From an uncultured Lachnospiraceae bacterium (lineage in GTDB: Bacteria; Bacillota; Clostridia; Lachnospirales; Lachnospiraceae): a stretch of DNA of 47,781 nt. Of the stretch, positions 18,339 through 27,036 are shown one piece after another. The notes beneath the pieces were generated by a model. The model was not told where the DNA came from. It saw only the letters and a program-made list of their open reading frames with translations, and made no database searches. The DNA lies in the NCBI GenBank assembly GCA_910586755.1, contig CAJUJM010000019.1:1-47781 (forward strand). Reading direction: 5' to 3'. The position numbers and the translations under genes are program-made. Each line of letters opens with the position of its first letter. The stretch's first letter is position 1.

Positions 18339-18367
18339 TAGCAAAACCAGCCATTTTATGGTATGAT
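18339..18367 (+). promoter_or_regulatory. Extended -10 promoter of the second polysaccharide operon
   Basis: TATGAT at 18362-18367 preceded by TGG (extended -10); the weak -35 TAGCAA at 18339-18344 is spaced by 17 bp. It lies between the terminator of the AAA gene and the ATP-grasp gene, and would restart transcription of the locus. Confidence 0.5.
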
Positions 18368-18448
18368 ACCTTCAGTGCCCCAAAAGGGCAAAGGCATGAA
18401 AACGGTTTTACAGGGCAAGATACGGCGGCTTTCAGAATCGAGGACAAT

Positions 18449-19471
18449 ATGGAAACAGAGATCAATATCCTTCTGACCAGCGCAGGCAGGAGAACTTATC
18501 TGGTAGAATATTTCAAAGAAGCAATTGCAGGGGAGGGAAAGGTCCATGTGGCCAACAGCCAGACATGCCCGGCTTTTGCAGCGGCGGATCAGTGGGTGGT
18601 CACCCCGTTGATTTATGACAAAAATTATATTCCCTTTTTGCTGGACTACTGCAGAGAAAATCGGATTACTATGCTGATTTCCCTGTTTGATATTGATTTG
18701 CCGGTGCTGGCAAATCACCGGAATGATTTCTTCCAAATCGGGGTGGATGTGGTGGTTTCGGATCCGGAGGTGGTTGAACTCTGCAATGATAAGTGGAAAA
18801 CATTTCAGTTTTTAAGCAGGAATGACTTGTTAACCCCTAAAAGTTTTTTAAATCCCAAGGAAGCAAAAGCTGCTGTCCGAAGAGGCATTCTCTCTTATCC
18901 GCTTATCGTAAAGCCACGCTGGGGAATGGGTTCTCTATCCGTTTTTCAGGCAGATAATGAAGAAGAACTGGACATTTTCTATAAAAAAATTGTCCGGGAA
19001 ATCCAAAAGAGCTACCTTCGGTTTGAGGCGGAAAAAGATCCGTCGGCCTGCGTTCTGATTCAGGAAAAAATAGATGGTCAGGAATACGGATTGGACATTA
19101 TCAATGATCTGGATTGCCGCTATCAAAACACGATTCCGAAACGAAAAGGGGCTATGCGATCCGGTGAAACAGACTTTGCCGAGACGGTTGACAATGAGGA
19201 ATTGAAGAGCCTGGGGGAGAAGATAAGCAGGCTTTTAAACCATCGGGGCAACCTGGATATGGATGTATTTGAAGCAGACGGGAAATACTATATTCTGGAG
19301 ATGAATCCCAGATTTGGCGGGGGCTACCCTTTCAGCCATGCCGCCGGGGCAAACCTTCCAAAGGCCCTGGTAAGCTGGGAAAGGGGGATTTCCCCCAAAG
19401 AGGAATGGCTTACTGTCAGGCCCGGTATCAAGGCGTGTAAGGATATTAAAATCCTGGTTATGGAGGAATAG
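18449..19471 (+). CDS. ATP-grasp enzyme (CarB/PylC-like)
   Basis: A 340-residue cytoplasmic ligase-type protein. INILLTSAGRRTYLVEYF at the start is the pre-ATP-grasp Rossmann domain. The ATP-grasp core includes PLIVKPRWGMGSLSV, VLIQEKIDGQEYGLDII and DMDVFEADGKYYILEMNPRFGGGYPF, whose EMNPRFGG carries metal-binding Glu and Asn. The family joins a carboxylate to an amine through an acyl-phosphate. In polysaccharide loci such proteins are thought to add amino acids or similar groups to sugars, but neither substrate is known here. RBS GAGGA is upstream; the next gene follows after 6 bp. Confidence 0.88.
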   Translation: METEINILLTSAGRRTYLVEYFKEAIAGEGKVHVANSQTCPAFAAADQWVVTPLIYDKNYIPFLLDYCRENRITMLISLFDIDLPVLANHRNDFFQIGVDVVVSDPEVVELCNDKWKTFQFLSRNDLLTPKSFLNPKEAKAAVRRGILSYPLIVKPRWGMGSLSVFQADNEEELDIFYKKIVREIQKSYLRFEAEKDPSACVLIQEKIDGQEYGLDIINDLDCRYQNTIPKRKGAMRSGETDFAETVDNEELKSLGEKISRLLNHRGNLDMDVFEADGKYYILEMNPRFGGGYPFSHAAGANLPKALVSWERGISPKEEWLTVRPGIKACKDIKILVMEE

Positions 19472-19477
19472 ACAGGA

Positions 19478-20164
19478 ATGAAGGATATACTTTTAGTCAT
19501 CCCGTCTTATAATGAAGAGAAGAATATTGAAACCGTGGTAGGAGAGCTGGTTGAGAAATTTCCTCAGCTGGATTATATTGTAGTCAATGACGGATCCACC
19601 GACAACACGGCGAAGATCTGCCAGGAAAAAGGCTATCATCTTTTAAATCTTCCGGTGAACCTGGGGTTGGCCGGATGCTTTCAGGCAGGGATGAAATATG
19701 CCTGTGAAAAAGGCTATTCTTGTGCAATTCAGTTTGACGGAGACGGGCAGCACAGACCAGAATATATCGGAAAAATGCGGGAAAAGATGGATGAGGGCTA
19801 TGATATTGTCATTGGCTCCCGTTTTGTGGACAAGCAAAAGGATTTTTCTATGAGAATGATTGGAAGCCGGTTGATTGGAGCGGCAATCCGCATGACTACC
19901 GGGGTTAAAGTAGCAGATCCTACATCTGGTATGAGGATGTTTAACAAAGAGATGATCCGGACTTTCGCGTTGAGTTTAAATTATGGGCCGGAGCCGGACA
20001 CCATTTCTTTTCTGATTAAACAGGGGGCCAGAGTGGCCGAAGTGCCGGTAGAGATCGAAAACCGTCTTGCAGGAGAAAGCTATTTAAAACCCTTGGTAGC
20101 GGCAAAATATATGCTGCGGATGTTGATCTCCATCCTGTTGATTCAGAACTTCCGGAAGAAATAA
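19478..20164 (+). CDS. GT2 polyprenyl-phosphate glycosyltransferase, DPM-like
   Basis: A 228-residue family 2 enzyme of the dolichyl-phosphate mannosyltransferase type: VIPSYNEEKNI (7-17), VNDGSTDNT (36-44), QFDGDGQHRP (85-94) and GSRF in the middle. It lacks C-terminal membrane helices, unlike GtrB. Such enzymes load a sugar onto undecaprenyl phosphate for use outside the cell. This type often pairs with a DUF2304 membrane protein; here the DUF2304 gene is 2.4 kb downstream (22556) and is followed by a DUF2142 protein, so the three may work together. Confidence 0.9.
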   Translation: MKDILLVIPSYNEEKNIETVVGELVEKFPQLDYIVVNDGSTDNTAKICQEKGYHLLNLPVNLGLAGCFQAGMKYACEKGYSCAIQFDGDGQHRPEYIGKMREKMDEGYDIVIGSRFVDKQKDFSMRMIGSRLIGAAIRMTTGVKVADPTSGMRMFNKEMIRTFALSLNYGPEPDTISFLIKQGARVAEVPVEIENRLAGESYLKPLVAAKYMLRMLISILLIQNFRKK

Positions 20165-20176
20165 GCGAGGGTTTCT

Positions 20177-21490
20177 ATGCTGAATAAGATGGCAGGACTT
20201 CTCCTGGAGACAGAGGGAAATATAGAAAAAAAGAATATGATCTGGAATATGGCAGGAAGCTTTTTCTATGCTTTTGCCAGTATCTTTCTTTCATTTCTGG
20301 TAATGAGAATTGCCGGGGACAGCGCTGGCGGTATCTTTGCGTTTGGTTTCAGTACCTTTGGCCAGCAGATGTTCACTGTGGCATATTTTGGGATTCGTCC
20401 ATTTCAGATAACGGATGGAAGCGGGGAATACTCCTTTGGAGACTACCTGGGACATCGCGTGGTTACCAGCGGTTTGGCGGTACTAATTGCTGCTCTATAT
20501 CTGGCATGGATGAGGGTAAGCGGAACCTATTCGACGGCTAAGGCCATAGCAGTATTTTTGCTGGCAATGTACAAGATAATAGATGGCTTTGCCGATGTAT
20601 ATGAGTCAGAATTTCAGCGCCAGGGCTGCCTGTACCTGACGGGGAAATCTAATACATTCCGGACTATCCTGTCAGTGGCCATCTTTCTTTTAGCACTCTT
20701 ATCCACCAAAAACATGCTTTCTCCGGAAAGCTGCCTTCTGGCCGCCTGCTGCGGCGCTGTGGCGGCACAGATTCTGGGAGTGGCGCTGTTTGATTTGTCG
20801 GTAATCGGGAAACTGCAGGGGATAGATTGGAAAAAATATCAGGGAAAAATAAAAAAGATTTTTTCCCAGACAAGCCTTTTATTCCTGTCTGTCTTTCTGG
20901 ATTTTTATATTTTTTCTGCAGCAAAATATGCCATAGACAGGAACTTAAATGACGCTGCCAGTGGATATTTTAACTTGATTTTTATGCCCACATCTGTCAT
21001 ATATCTGATAGCAAACTTTGTCATTCGTCCCTTCCTTACCAGGCTGACCCAGATGTGGACGGATGGCGACTTAGAGGGATTCCGAAAACTGCTGGTACGG
21101 ATTGGAGCTATGATAAGCGGTCTGACAATAGTAGCAGTGGGAGGAACCTTAATTCTGGGGAAATGGGTCCTTGGCATTATGGAAATGCTGTTGGGATCCG
21201 GCTATGAAGGGGCGTTGACTACTTATCATATGAGTTTTGTCGTGATTGTATTAGGCGGGGGCTTTTATGCATTGGGAAATCTGATGTACTATGCCCTGGT
21301 AATTATGCGGCAACAAAAGAGGATTTTTCTTGTTTATGCGGCAGTGACAGTGGGAGCCCTGATATTGGCTCCGGCCTTAGTAAGAAGGTTTCTTATTTTT
21401 GGGGCGGCAGGGGCTTATACCTGTTTTATGACTCTTTTAATGATTGGATTCACAGCAAATACGATTTGGGTTTATTCCCGCAGGCAATGA
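20177..21490 (+). CDS. Flippase-like polytopic membrane protein
   Basis: A 437-residue protein with about a dozen hydrophobic segments, resembling the MOP/oligosaccharide flippase superfamily in layout (MIWNMAGSFFYAFASIFLSF at about residues 17-36, then paired helices with short loops, and FIFSAAKYAIDR-like and YLIANFVIRPFLTRLT blocks). Sequence similarity to the WzxC-type flippase at 15067 is not obvious by eye. It lies 12 bp after the DPM-like gene. It probably exports a lipid-linked glycan or a modified unit; the substrate is unknown. The last codons fall in a dispersed repeat. Confidence 0.75.
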   Translation: MLNKMAGLLLETEGNIEKKNMIWNMAGSFFYAFASIFLSFLVMRIAGDSAGGIFAFGFSTFGQQMFTVAYFGIRPFQITDGSGEYSFGDYLGHRVVTSGLAVLIAALYLAWMRVSGTYSTAKAIAVFLLAMYKIIDGFADVYESEFQRQGCLYLTGKSNTFRTILSVAIFLLALLSTKNMLSPESCLLAACCGAVAAQILGVALFDLSVIGKLQGIDWKKYQGKIKKIFSQTSLLFLSVFLDFYIFSAAKYAIDRNLNDAASGYFNLIFMPTSVIYLIANFVIRPFLTRLTQMWTDGDLEGFRKLLVRIGAMISGLTIVAVGGTLILGKWVLGIMEMLLGSGYEGALTTYHMSFVVIVLGGGFYALGNLMYYALVIMRQQKRIFLVYAAVTVGALILAPALVRRFLIFGAAGAYTCFMTLLMIGFTANTIWVYSRRQ

Positions 21491-21525
21491 GCCAGGCGCC
21501 GTGCTTGCGTCAGGAGTGTTGACTT
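21475..21525 (+). repeat. Dispersed repeat, copy A
   Basis: About 50 bp beginning TTCCCGCAGGCAATGAGCCA. The same pattern (GCAATG-N-GCCA, 6-7 bases, TG-N-TTG) occurs at 33331-33380 on the plus strand and at 33761-33809 on the minus strand. It covers the end of the flippase-like gene and part of the 66-bp gap before the next GT2 gene. Confidence 0.6.
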
Positions 21526-21556
21526 ACGTCAGAAAAGATGAAAGTAAGGAGCGGTT

Positions 21557-22513
21557 ATGGAAGAAAAAAAGCCTCTGGTGGATGTAATTATCCCAGTTTA
21601 TAAGCCGGGAAAAAGGTTCGGGCATCTGTTAAAGATGCTGGCAGTCCAGACCTGGCCTGTTCACCAGGTGATTATCATCAATACAGAAAAAAAGTATTGG
21701 AATCAGGATGAAATAGATAGAATGATGCCGGAGAATCTTTCGGTTATGGTGCGGCATATTTCCAAAGAAGAATTTGATCATGGAGCTACCAGACATATGG
21801 CTATGGAACTGTCGGAAAGTGATATTGCAGTATGCATGACCCATGATGCAGTGCCTGCCGGCAAGCATCTTATCGAGAATCTAATCAGGGCTTTCGGCCA
21901 GACCGGCCCTGCCGGAGAAGAGGTGATTCAGGTCTATGCCAGACAGCTCCCCAACAAGGATTGTGGTTTTATTGAGCGCTATACCCGTTCTTTTAACTAT
22001 CCGGCCAGCAACCGGGTAAAGACGAAAAAGGACCTGGAGAGTCTTGGGATTAAGACCTACTTTGCCTCTGATGTATGCTGCGCTTACCGCCGGGATTTGT
22101 ATTTTTCCCAGGGAGGATTTATACGGAGAACGATTTTTAATGAAGACATGATCTTTGCCGGAAAGGCCATTCAGTCTGGCTATGCAGTTGTTTATGCAGC
22201 GGATGCAAAGGTAATTCATTCTCATAATTATACTTGCATAGAACAGTTTAAGCGCAACTTTGATTTGGCAGTTTCCCAGGCGGATCACCCGGAAATATTT
22301 GCCGGAATCCCATCAGAGAGCGAAGGAATACGACTGGTAAAAACTACAGCTCTGTATTTGCTGAAGAAGGGGAGAATCTGGCTGCTTCCGGATTTGATAT
22401 TAAAAAGCGGATTCAAATATCTGGGATACTGTATGGGAAAGAAATATCGCAGGCTTCCAAAGGCTCTGATACTGCGGTGCACCATGAATCCCAGGTATTG
22501 GAATGCGTTCTGA
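21557..22513 (+). CDS. GT2 glycosyltransferase, rhamnosyltransferase type
   Basis: A 318-residue family 2 transferase. VDVIIPVYKPG opens the GT-A fold. The motif EEFDHGATRHMAM resembles the EFDHGGTRN block found in rhamnosyltransferases of streptococcal and clostridial loci. MTHDAVPA stands in place of the usual DXD (THDA), and FNEDMIFAGKAIQSGY holds the probable catalytic base. With RfbC encoded in the same locus, a dTDP-rhamnose donor is plausible but not proven. RBS is AAGGAG, 8 bp before the ATG. Confidence 0.88.
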   Translation: MEEKKPLVDVIIPVYKPGKRFGHLLKMLAVQTWPVHQVIIINTEKKYWNQDEIDRMMPENLSVMVRHISKEEFDHGATRHMAMELSESDIAVCMTHDAVPAGKHLIENLIRAFGQTGPAGEEVIQVYARQLPNKDCGFIERYTRSFNYPASNRVKTKKDLESLGIKTYFASDVCCAYRRDLYFSQGGFIRRTIFNEDMIFAGKAIQSGYAVVYAADAKVIHSHNYTCIEQFKRNFDLAVSQADHPEIFAGIPSESEGIRLVKTTALYLLKKGRIWLLPDLILKSGFKYLGYCMGKKYRRLPKALILRCTMNPRYWNAF

Positions 22514-22555
22514 CGAAGCGGCGCGTGCCAGTACCACTGAATGGAGGGAAATATT

Positions 22556-22927
22556 ATGATGACCACAATGCTCCGCGTCCTTTTGATATTAGTATCTGTT
22601 GCCACAATGGGGATGATGCTCCGCAAAATCCGCCAGGCTAAAGTACAGATAGAAGATTCCATTTTCTGGATTCTTTTGGCCATGCTGCTGGTGGTATTCA
22701 GCATTTTTCCCACGGTGGCGGACAATTTGGCGTGGCTGTTTGGGATCTATTCTACTGCCAATTTTCTGTTCTTGTTTACGATATTTTTGTTGATTGTAAA
22801 GCTGTTTACCATGACGCTAAGGATATCACAACTGGAAACCAGGCTGAAGGAACTGGTTCAGAAGATAGCGCTGGATGAACTGGAACGGGAAGAGGAAAAA
22901 CAGAGCGCTGGGGAAAAGGAGAGCTAG
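22556..22927 (+). CDS. DUF2304 membrane protein
   Basis: Small membrane protein, 123 residues from the ATG at 22556 (chosen because GGAGGG lies 8 bp upstream). Three hydrophobic segments (about 4-21, 36-52 and 63-83) are followed by a charged coiled-coil-like tail (ISQLETRLKELVQKIALDEL). This topology and the DSIFWILLAMLLVVFSIFP block match DUF2304. The family typically accompanies a DPM-like GT2, here the gene at 19478, and probably anchors that enzyme or helps move the lipid-linked sugar. The next gene starts 5 bp later. Confidence 0.85.
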   Translation: MMTTMLRVLLILVSVATMGMMLRKIRQAKVQIEDSIFWILLAMLLVVFSIFPTVADNLAWLFGIYSTANFLFLFTIFLLIVKLFTMTLRISQLETRLKELVQKIALDELEREEEKQSAGEKES

Positions 22928-22931
22928 AAAA

Positions 22932-24917
22932 ATGGGAAAACGAAAGAAACAGCTATCTGCTGGATTTTCCTTTGACAGAAAACAGCTTTTGCCTTATCTG
23001 GCAGCGATTGTCTTGGTTCTGGCCGCCGGAGTTATCTGCGAGTATCTTTGCAATATGAAAGTTTTATCCCTTAACAGGACCGAGCGGGGGATTATTCCGG
23101 TAGGGGAAGAAAATGTGGCGGCAGAAGGTTTTACAAAGACGGCCAAGGGATGGGAGCTGACAGAAGATAAAGGGATTTTAACCGTTTCGCTGGACGGTCA
23201 GTACATTCATAAAATTGCATATTCCTATGAATATGATCATCTGTTAAATGCCAGGGCATATGTGTGCTATTACAATGAATATGGGGAAGCAGATCCGGAG
23301 CAAGATTTAATCCTGGAAGATCGAAACAGCTATCTTCTATCAACTTCCTACCTGAATATTGGCCGGGAGACCGATCACATTCAGCTGGTATTTGAAAAGA
23401 ATCAATTGGGAGAGAATGGCTCTCGGGAAGAAGCAGCGAAGAAGCCGCTTGTAATTACCGGATTTGAGATCTATAACACAGCAGTGTTTAACTGGATCCG
23501 CCTGGGTTTTTTCTGGGTGCTCTTTGGCCTGGCAACCTTCTTTTATTTGTTTAGAAAAGCTATCGGAAGACATTTAGAGATAGGTTTTACGGTGGCCTGT
23601 CTGTCCACAGGGATCCTGATGATAGTAGCGCTTCCGGTAAGCAAGGTGGGGTATGATGAGGAGACCCATCTGCTGCGATCTATGGAGATTGCTAGTATGC
23701 CATGGGGAATGAATGTGAGCCCCGGGGCATGGGTTAAGATGATTCCCAGCCTTAGCGACTGGCCGGAAAATCAGCCGGGGAGCAGGGAGGAAAAAGCCCT
23801 GATTGAAGAGTTTTTTAACAGAGAGGGGGACTACAAAAACGGGAATATTCATCCTGATTTCACAACCCCGGTAATTTCTGTTCCTGCGTATGCAGGCCCG
23901 GCTCTTGTCCTTAAGGTCTGTAAAGGATTGGGGATTCCATTTGGAATTATGATCCGTCTGGGACGATTGGGAAATCTGTTAGTCTATGCGGCGGTAATGT
24001 TTTTTGCCATCAAAAAGACCCCGGTGGGAAAGGCGGTAATGGCGGTGATTGGGCTATTCCCCACCTCCATTTTTATGGCCTGCGTGTACTCTTATGATCC
24101 GGCGGTAACTGCCTGGATTTATCTGTCCATGGCCTGCCTGCTTAAGGAGATTCTGACCCCGGAGACAAAGATTTCATGGAAGTCCTACGGGCTGATTTTA
24201 GCTGCATTTGTTTTGGGATGCAGCGCCAAAGCCGTATATGCCCCTATGATTTTAATCGGCCTGCTGCTTCCGGCATCTAAATTCCAGGATAAACGGCAGG
24301 AGGCTGCCATGCGCCTGGGATTTATTCTGGTCCTTTTGGGGCTTTTGTCTACCTTTGTCCTGCCGGTACTTTTTGCCCCTAAGGCAACGGGAGATTTAAG
24401 AGGGGGAGACACCAGCGAGGTAGGACAGATGTCCTATGTTTTAGGAAATTTCATTGCTTATATCCGGATCCTGTTTCGCAATATTTTCCATCAGCTGCCG
24501 GATTTTGTTCTGGGAAAAGATATCTTTTCGGTCCAGGGCCATCTGGCGGCAGGCGGTTTTACCTGGCTGACAAGCGCGCTGGTGGTCTATACAGTGACGA
24601 CAGACACGAAAACTACGGCGCCGGAAAGACTGTCCATCTGGCAGAAGCTTTGGATTTTCCTGATGCTTGGCGGTGCAGTTCTTTTGGTGTGGACCTCCAT
24701 GTACATTTCTTACACGGTGCCGGGAATGGTAACCATTGCCGGAGTACAGGGACGGTATTATATGCCAATTCTGTTTTTGTTTTATATGCTGTTTAATTCC
24801 CGCGCCATCATTGCGCGAATAGAAAATATGTGGTATCATACGGGAGTGCTGGCAGTTTCTTCATTTATTCTGCTGGCCACTATGTGGCAGACGGTCATCG
24901 CGGCCTGCTGTCTGTAA
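22932..24917 (+). CDS. DUF2142 polytopic membrane protein, possible GT-C glycosyltransferase
   Basis: A 661-residue membrane protein starting at 22932 (AAGGAGAG upstream, five bases after the previous stop). A short basic N terminus and one membrane helix (about 16-36) precede a ~150-residue outside domain and then roughly ten helices. KVGYDEETHLLRSMEIA after the second helix and IGLFPTSIFMACVYSYDPAVT are hallmarks of DUF2142. The Asp/Glu in the first outside loop (DEETH) recalls GT-C transferases that use polyprenyl-phosphate sugars. It probably attaches a side-chain sugar outside the cell, using donors made by the DPM-like enzyme. Confidence 0.85.
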   Translation: MGKRKKQLSAGFSFDRKQLLPYLAAIVLVLAAGVICEYLCNMKVLSLNRTERGIIPVGEENVAAEGFTKTAKGWELTEDKGILTVSLDGQYIHKIAYSYEYDHLLNARAYVCYYNEYGEADPEQDLILEDRNSYLLSTSYLNIGRETDHIQLVFEKNQLGENGSREEAAKKPLVITGFEIYNTAVFNWIRLGFFWVLFGLATFFYLFRKAIGRHLEIGFTVACLSTGILMIVALPVSKVGYDEETHLLRSMEIASMPWGMNVSPGAWVKMIPSLSDWPENQPGSREEKALIEEFFNREGDYKNGNIHPDFTTPVISVPAYAGPALVLKVCKGLGIPFGIMIRLGRLGNLLVYAAVMFFAIKKTPVGKAVMAVIGLFPTSIFMACVYSYDPAVTAWIYLSMACLLKEILTPETKISWKSYGLILAAFVLGCSAKAVYAPMILIGLLLPASKFQDKRQEAAMRLGFILVLLGLLSTFVLPVLFAPKATGDLRGGDTSEVGQMSYVLGNFIAYIRILFRNIFHQLPDFVLGKDIFSVQGHLAAGGFTWLTSALVVYTVTTDTKTTAPERLSIWQKLWIFLMLGGAVLLVWTSMYISYTVPGMVTIAGVQGRYYMPILFLFYMLFNSRAIIARIENMWYHTGVLAVSSFILLATMWQTVIAACCL

Positions 24918-24937
24918 AAGTAAAGGAGAGTACAACC

Positions 24938-25492
24938 ATGGGAAAGATAAAAGTAACTTCCTGCCCTATTGAAGGGCTGTATGTAATTGAACCCACCGTT
25001 TTTAAGGATGAAAGAGGCTACTTTGTAGAAACCTATAATCAAAATGACTTTCAGGAAGCCGGACTGAACCTGGTTTTTGTTCAGGACAACCAGTCTATGT
25101 CTGTAAAAGGCGTCTTAAGAGGACTTCATTATCAGAAAGAATTTCCCCAGGGCAAGCTGGTGAGAGTGCTTCGGGGCAAAGTCTTTGATGTGGCAGTAGA
25201 TTTGAGAGCGAATTCGGATACCTATGGAAAGTGGTTCGGCGTGGAATTGTCTGCAGAAAATAAAAAGCAGTTTTATATTCCGGAAGGCTTTGCCCATGGA
25301 TTTTTAGTGCTTTCAGACGAGGCAGAATTTGCCTATAAATGTACCGATTTTTATCACCCCGGCGATGAGGGCGGACTGGCCTGGAATGACCCGGAGATCG
25401 GGGTAGAGTGGCCTGTGGAAGAAGGAATGGAGCTGATCATTTCTGAAAAGGATCAGAAGTGGGGCGGCTTTAAGGATACCTTTAAATTCTAA
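24938..25492 (+). CDS. rfbC: dTDP-4-dehydrorhamnose 3,5-epimerase
   Basis: Third enzyme of dTDP-L-rhamnose synthesis (RmlC), a cytoplasmic cupin-fold epimerase of 184 residues. The start at 24938 has AAAGGAGAG upstream. FKDERGYFVETYNQ, VQDNQSMS, the catalytic-base region RGLHYQ with H64, YGKWFGVELS, and IPEGFAHGF with H120 are all family signatures. RfbA, RfbB and RfbD are not encoded in the window, so the pathway must be completed from elsewhere on the chromosome. It supports the presence of rhamnose or a related deoxyhexose in the glycan. Confidence 0.96.
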   Translation: MGKIKVTSCPIEGLYVIEPTVFKDERGYFVETYNQNDFQEAGLNLVFVQDNQSMSVKGVLRGLHYQKEFPQGKLVRVLRGKVFDVAVDLRANSDTYGKWFGVELSAENKKQFYIPEGFAHGFLVLSDEAEFAYKCTDFYHPGDEGGLAWNDPEIGVEWPVEEGMELIISEKDQKWGGFKDTFKF

Positions 25493-25529
25493 TCTGCAGG
25501 GCAGCTTGGAAAAGGAAAGGAAAAGGATT

Positions 25530-26345
25530 ATGAACTATGTCCTTTCTCTCATAAAAGAGATTATTAAGAAACGAAAATTAATTTGGGATCTGTCTAAGGC
25601 GGACTTTCGCAAGAGGTTTGTAGGTTCCTATTTCGGCGTGGTATGGATGCTGATCCAGCCCATTGTGACGGTGCTGATATACTGGTTCCTTTTTGGTCCC
25701 ATCGGATTCAGAAGTACGCCGCCAGTGCCAAACTCTTCCTATATTGAGTGGCTGGTTCCGGGAATTGCACCCTGGTTTTTCTTCAGCGAGGCCCTGAATA
25801 CAGGAACCAACTGTTTACAGGAGTACCACTATTTAGTAAAAAAGGTGGTGTTTCAGGTAGAAATCCTGCCAATATTAAAAGTAATTTCCAGCATGTTTGT
25901 TCATGGATTTTTTGTCTTTATCATGTTTGGAATGTTTTTAATCGGAGGAAATATGCCTAGACCTACCTGGCTTCAGGTGGTGTATTACGGGTTTGCGGCG
26001 TCCGTGCTGGCTCTGGCGATTTCTTATTTTACCAGCGCAGTGACTGTGTTTTTCAAGGACATGGCCCAGATTGTGGGGATCTGTCTTCAGTTTGGTATGT
26101 GGCTGGCGCCGATTATGTGGTCAGCATCTATGTTCCCCAGCGCTCCGGCATGGCTGGAACAGGTTCTGAAAATCAATCCGGTTTACTATATTGTAATAGG
26201 ATATCGGGACTGTATGCTTACAGGAAACTGGTTTTGGGAAAGGCCTGCCCTTACCCTGTATTTTTGGGGGGTGACAGCAGTCCTTATGCTGGCGGGGCTT
26301 AAGGTGTTTAAGCGGTTGAGACCGCATTTTTCAGATGTGTTATAG
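25530..26345 (+). CDS. ABC-2 polysaccharide export permease (Wzm/TagG-like)
   Basis: Membrane component of an ABC exporter for polysaccharide or teichoic acid. The ATG at 25530 is preferred to a TTG at 25506. An N-terminal amphipathic stretch (LIWDLSKADFRKRFVGSYFG) is typical of Wzm/TagG, followed by six hydrophobic segments. EYHYLVKKVVFQVEILP and the C-terminal MLTGNWFW are family marks. Length is 271 residues, normal for Wzm. The partner ATPase Wzt normally follows directly; here a strong terminator begins 7 bp after the stop and no Wzt is encoded in the window. Confidence 0.92.
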   Translation: MNYVLSLIKEIIKKRKLIWDLSKADFRKRFVGSYFGVVWMLIQPIVTVLIYWFLFGPIGFRSTPPVPNSSYIEWLVPGIAPWFFFSEALNTGTNCLQEYHYLVKKVVFQVEILPILKVISSMFVHGFFVFIMFGMFLIGGNMPRPTWLQVVYYGFAASVLALAISYFTSAVTVFFKDMAQIVGICLQFGMWLAPIMWSASMFPSAPAWLEQVLKINPVYYIVIGYRDCMLTGNWFWERPALTLYFWGVTAVLMLAGLKVFKRLRPHFSDVL

Positions 26346-26351
26346 AAATAT

Positions 26352-26402
26352 GGGATGTTGCAAAATGAAGCTGCTTTACTTTGTTTTGTAACATCCCTTT
26401 TT
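26352..26402 (+). terminator. Strong terminator at the end of the polysaccharide locus
   Basis: A 14-bp stem (GGGATGTTGCAAAA at 26352-26365 with TTTTGTAACATCCC at 26384-26397; one G-U pair) followed directly by TTTTT. Confidence 0.9.
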
Positions 26403-26500
26403 CTGATTCCATGCAGAGATTTGTAAGCCATCTGGGACAGTTCGATTTTATCTCCTGCATTATCTGATAAATTTAGGCAGAGCAATATTAAACCGCATAG

Positions 26501-26547
26501 AAAATCCGGAAAGAATCCACCAATAAAAGGATTTTCTCCGGATTTTT
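26501..26547. terminator. Terminator-like hairpin after spoIIID
   Basis: AAAATCCGG (26501-26509) pairs with CCGGATTTT (26538-26546), with an inner GAATCC/GGATTTTC stem. T-runs on both sides allow it to act for spoIIID on the minus strand. The rest of the 268-bp gap between wzm and spoIIID shows no other gene. Confidence 0.55.
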
Positions 26548-26613
26548 ACACATAGAGTAAGTGTACTGCAGATTCATCGGATTTGGCAATGTTGCGAACT
26601 TATGCCCTTCCGT

Positions 26614-26892
26614 TTAATTATCATCCGACTTGCTGCACATCTGAAGCCGGTGCTGATATTTTTCCCTTGTAGCCAGACCGCCCCGGATGTGCCGCTCAGA
26701 TTTGTTGATGTCCAATACTTTACGGGCCTGTTCTGCCAGATGAGGATTAATGGAATTTAGACGTTCCGTACAGTCTTTATGTACAGTCGATTTGCTAATC
26801 CCAAACTTTTTCGCCGTCTGCCTTACGGTAGCATTGTGGTCTATAATGTAATTGGCGATAGCGACTGCACGCTCTTCAATATATTCTTTCAT
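26614..26892 (-). CDS. spoIIID: Sporulation transcriptional regulator SpoIIID
   Basis: Small DNA-binding protein that acts in the mother cell during sporulation, switching genes in the sigma-E regulon. The 92-residue form starting MKEYIEERAVAIANYIIDHN matches the normal family length; an upstream extension of 50 codons is possible but lacks similarity. The helix-turn-helix is ATVRQTAKKFGISKSTVHKD, and the following DINKSERHIRGGLATREKY is highly conserved in the family. A sigma-E-like promoter lies just upstream. Its presence shows that the organism belongs to an endospore-forming lineage. Confidence 0.96.
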   Translation of the reverse strand: MKEYIEERAVAIANYIIDHNATVRQTAKKFGISKSTVHKDCTERLNSINPHLAEQARKVLDINKSERHIRGGLATREKYQHRLQMCSKSDDN

Positions 26893-26919
26893 GGGATTAC
26901 CCCTGAGAATGTTTTTTAC

Positions 26920-26948
26920 ATCATATGCCAAGGGGGAGGGGAATATGT
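26920..26948 (-). promoter_or_regulatory. Sigma-E-like promoter of spoIIID
   Basis: On the minus strand, ACATATT (26948-26942), a 14-bp spacer, and CATATGAT (26927-26920). These match the sigma-E pattern (about KMATATT, 13-15 bp, CATACAMT) at six of eight -10 bases. spoIIID is a known sigma-E target in Bacillus. The start codon is 27 bp downstream of the -10. Confidence 0.55.
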
Positions 26949-26967
26949 TTATTCCCACGAGCAACGA

Positions 26968-26999
26968 GCCAAATGTACATGTTTGCACGCACATTTGGC
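26968..26999. promoter_or_regulatory. Inverted repeat upstream of the spoIIID promoter
   Basis: Perfect 9-bp inverted repeat: GCCAAATGT (26968-26976) and ACATTTGGC (26991-26999), 20 bp upstream of the sigma-E-like -35. It could bind a regulator of spoIIID. No known site is recognised. Confidence 0.3.
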
Positions 27000-27036
27000 G
27001 ACTGCCGCGAGGAAATACCCCGCAGCTTTCGGCAAC

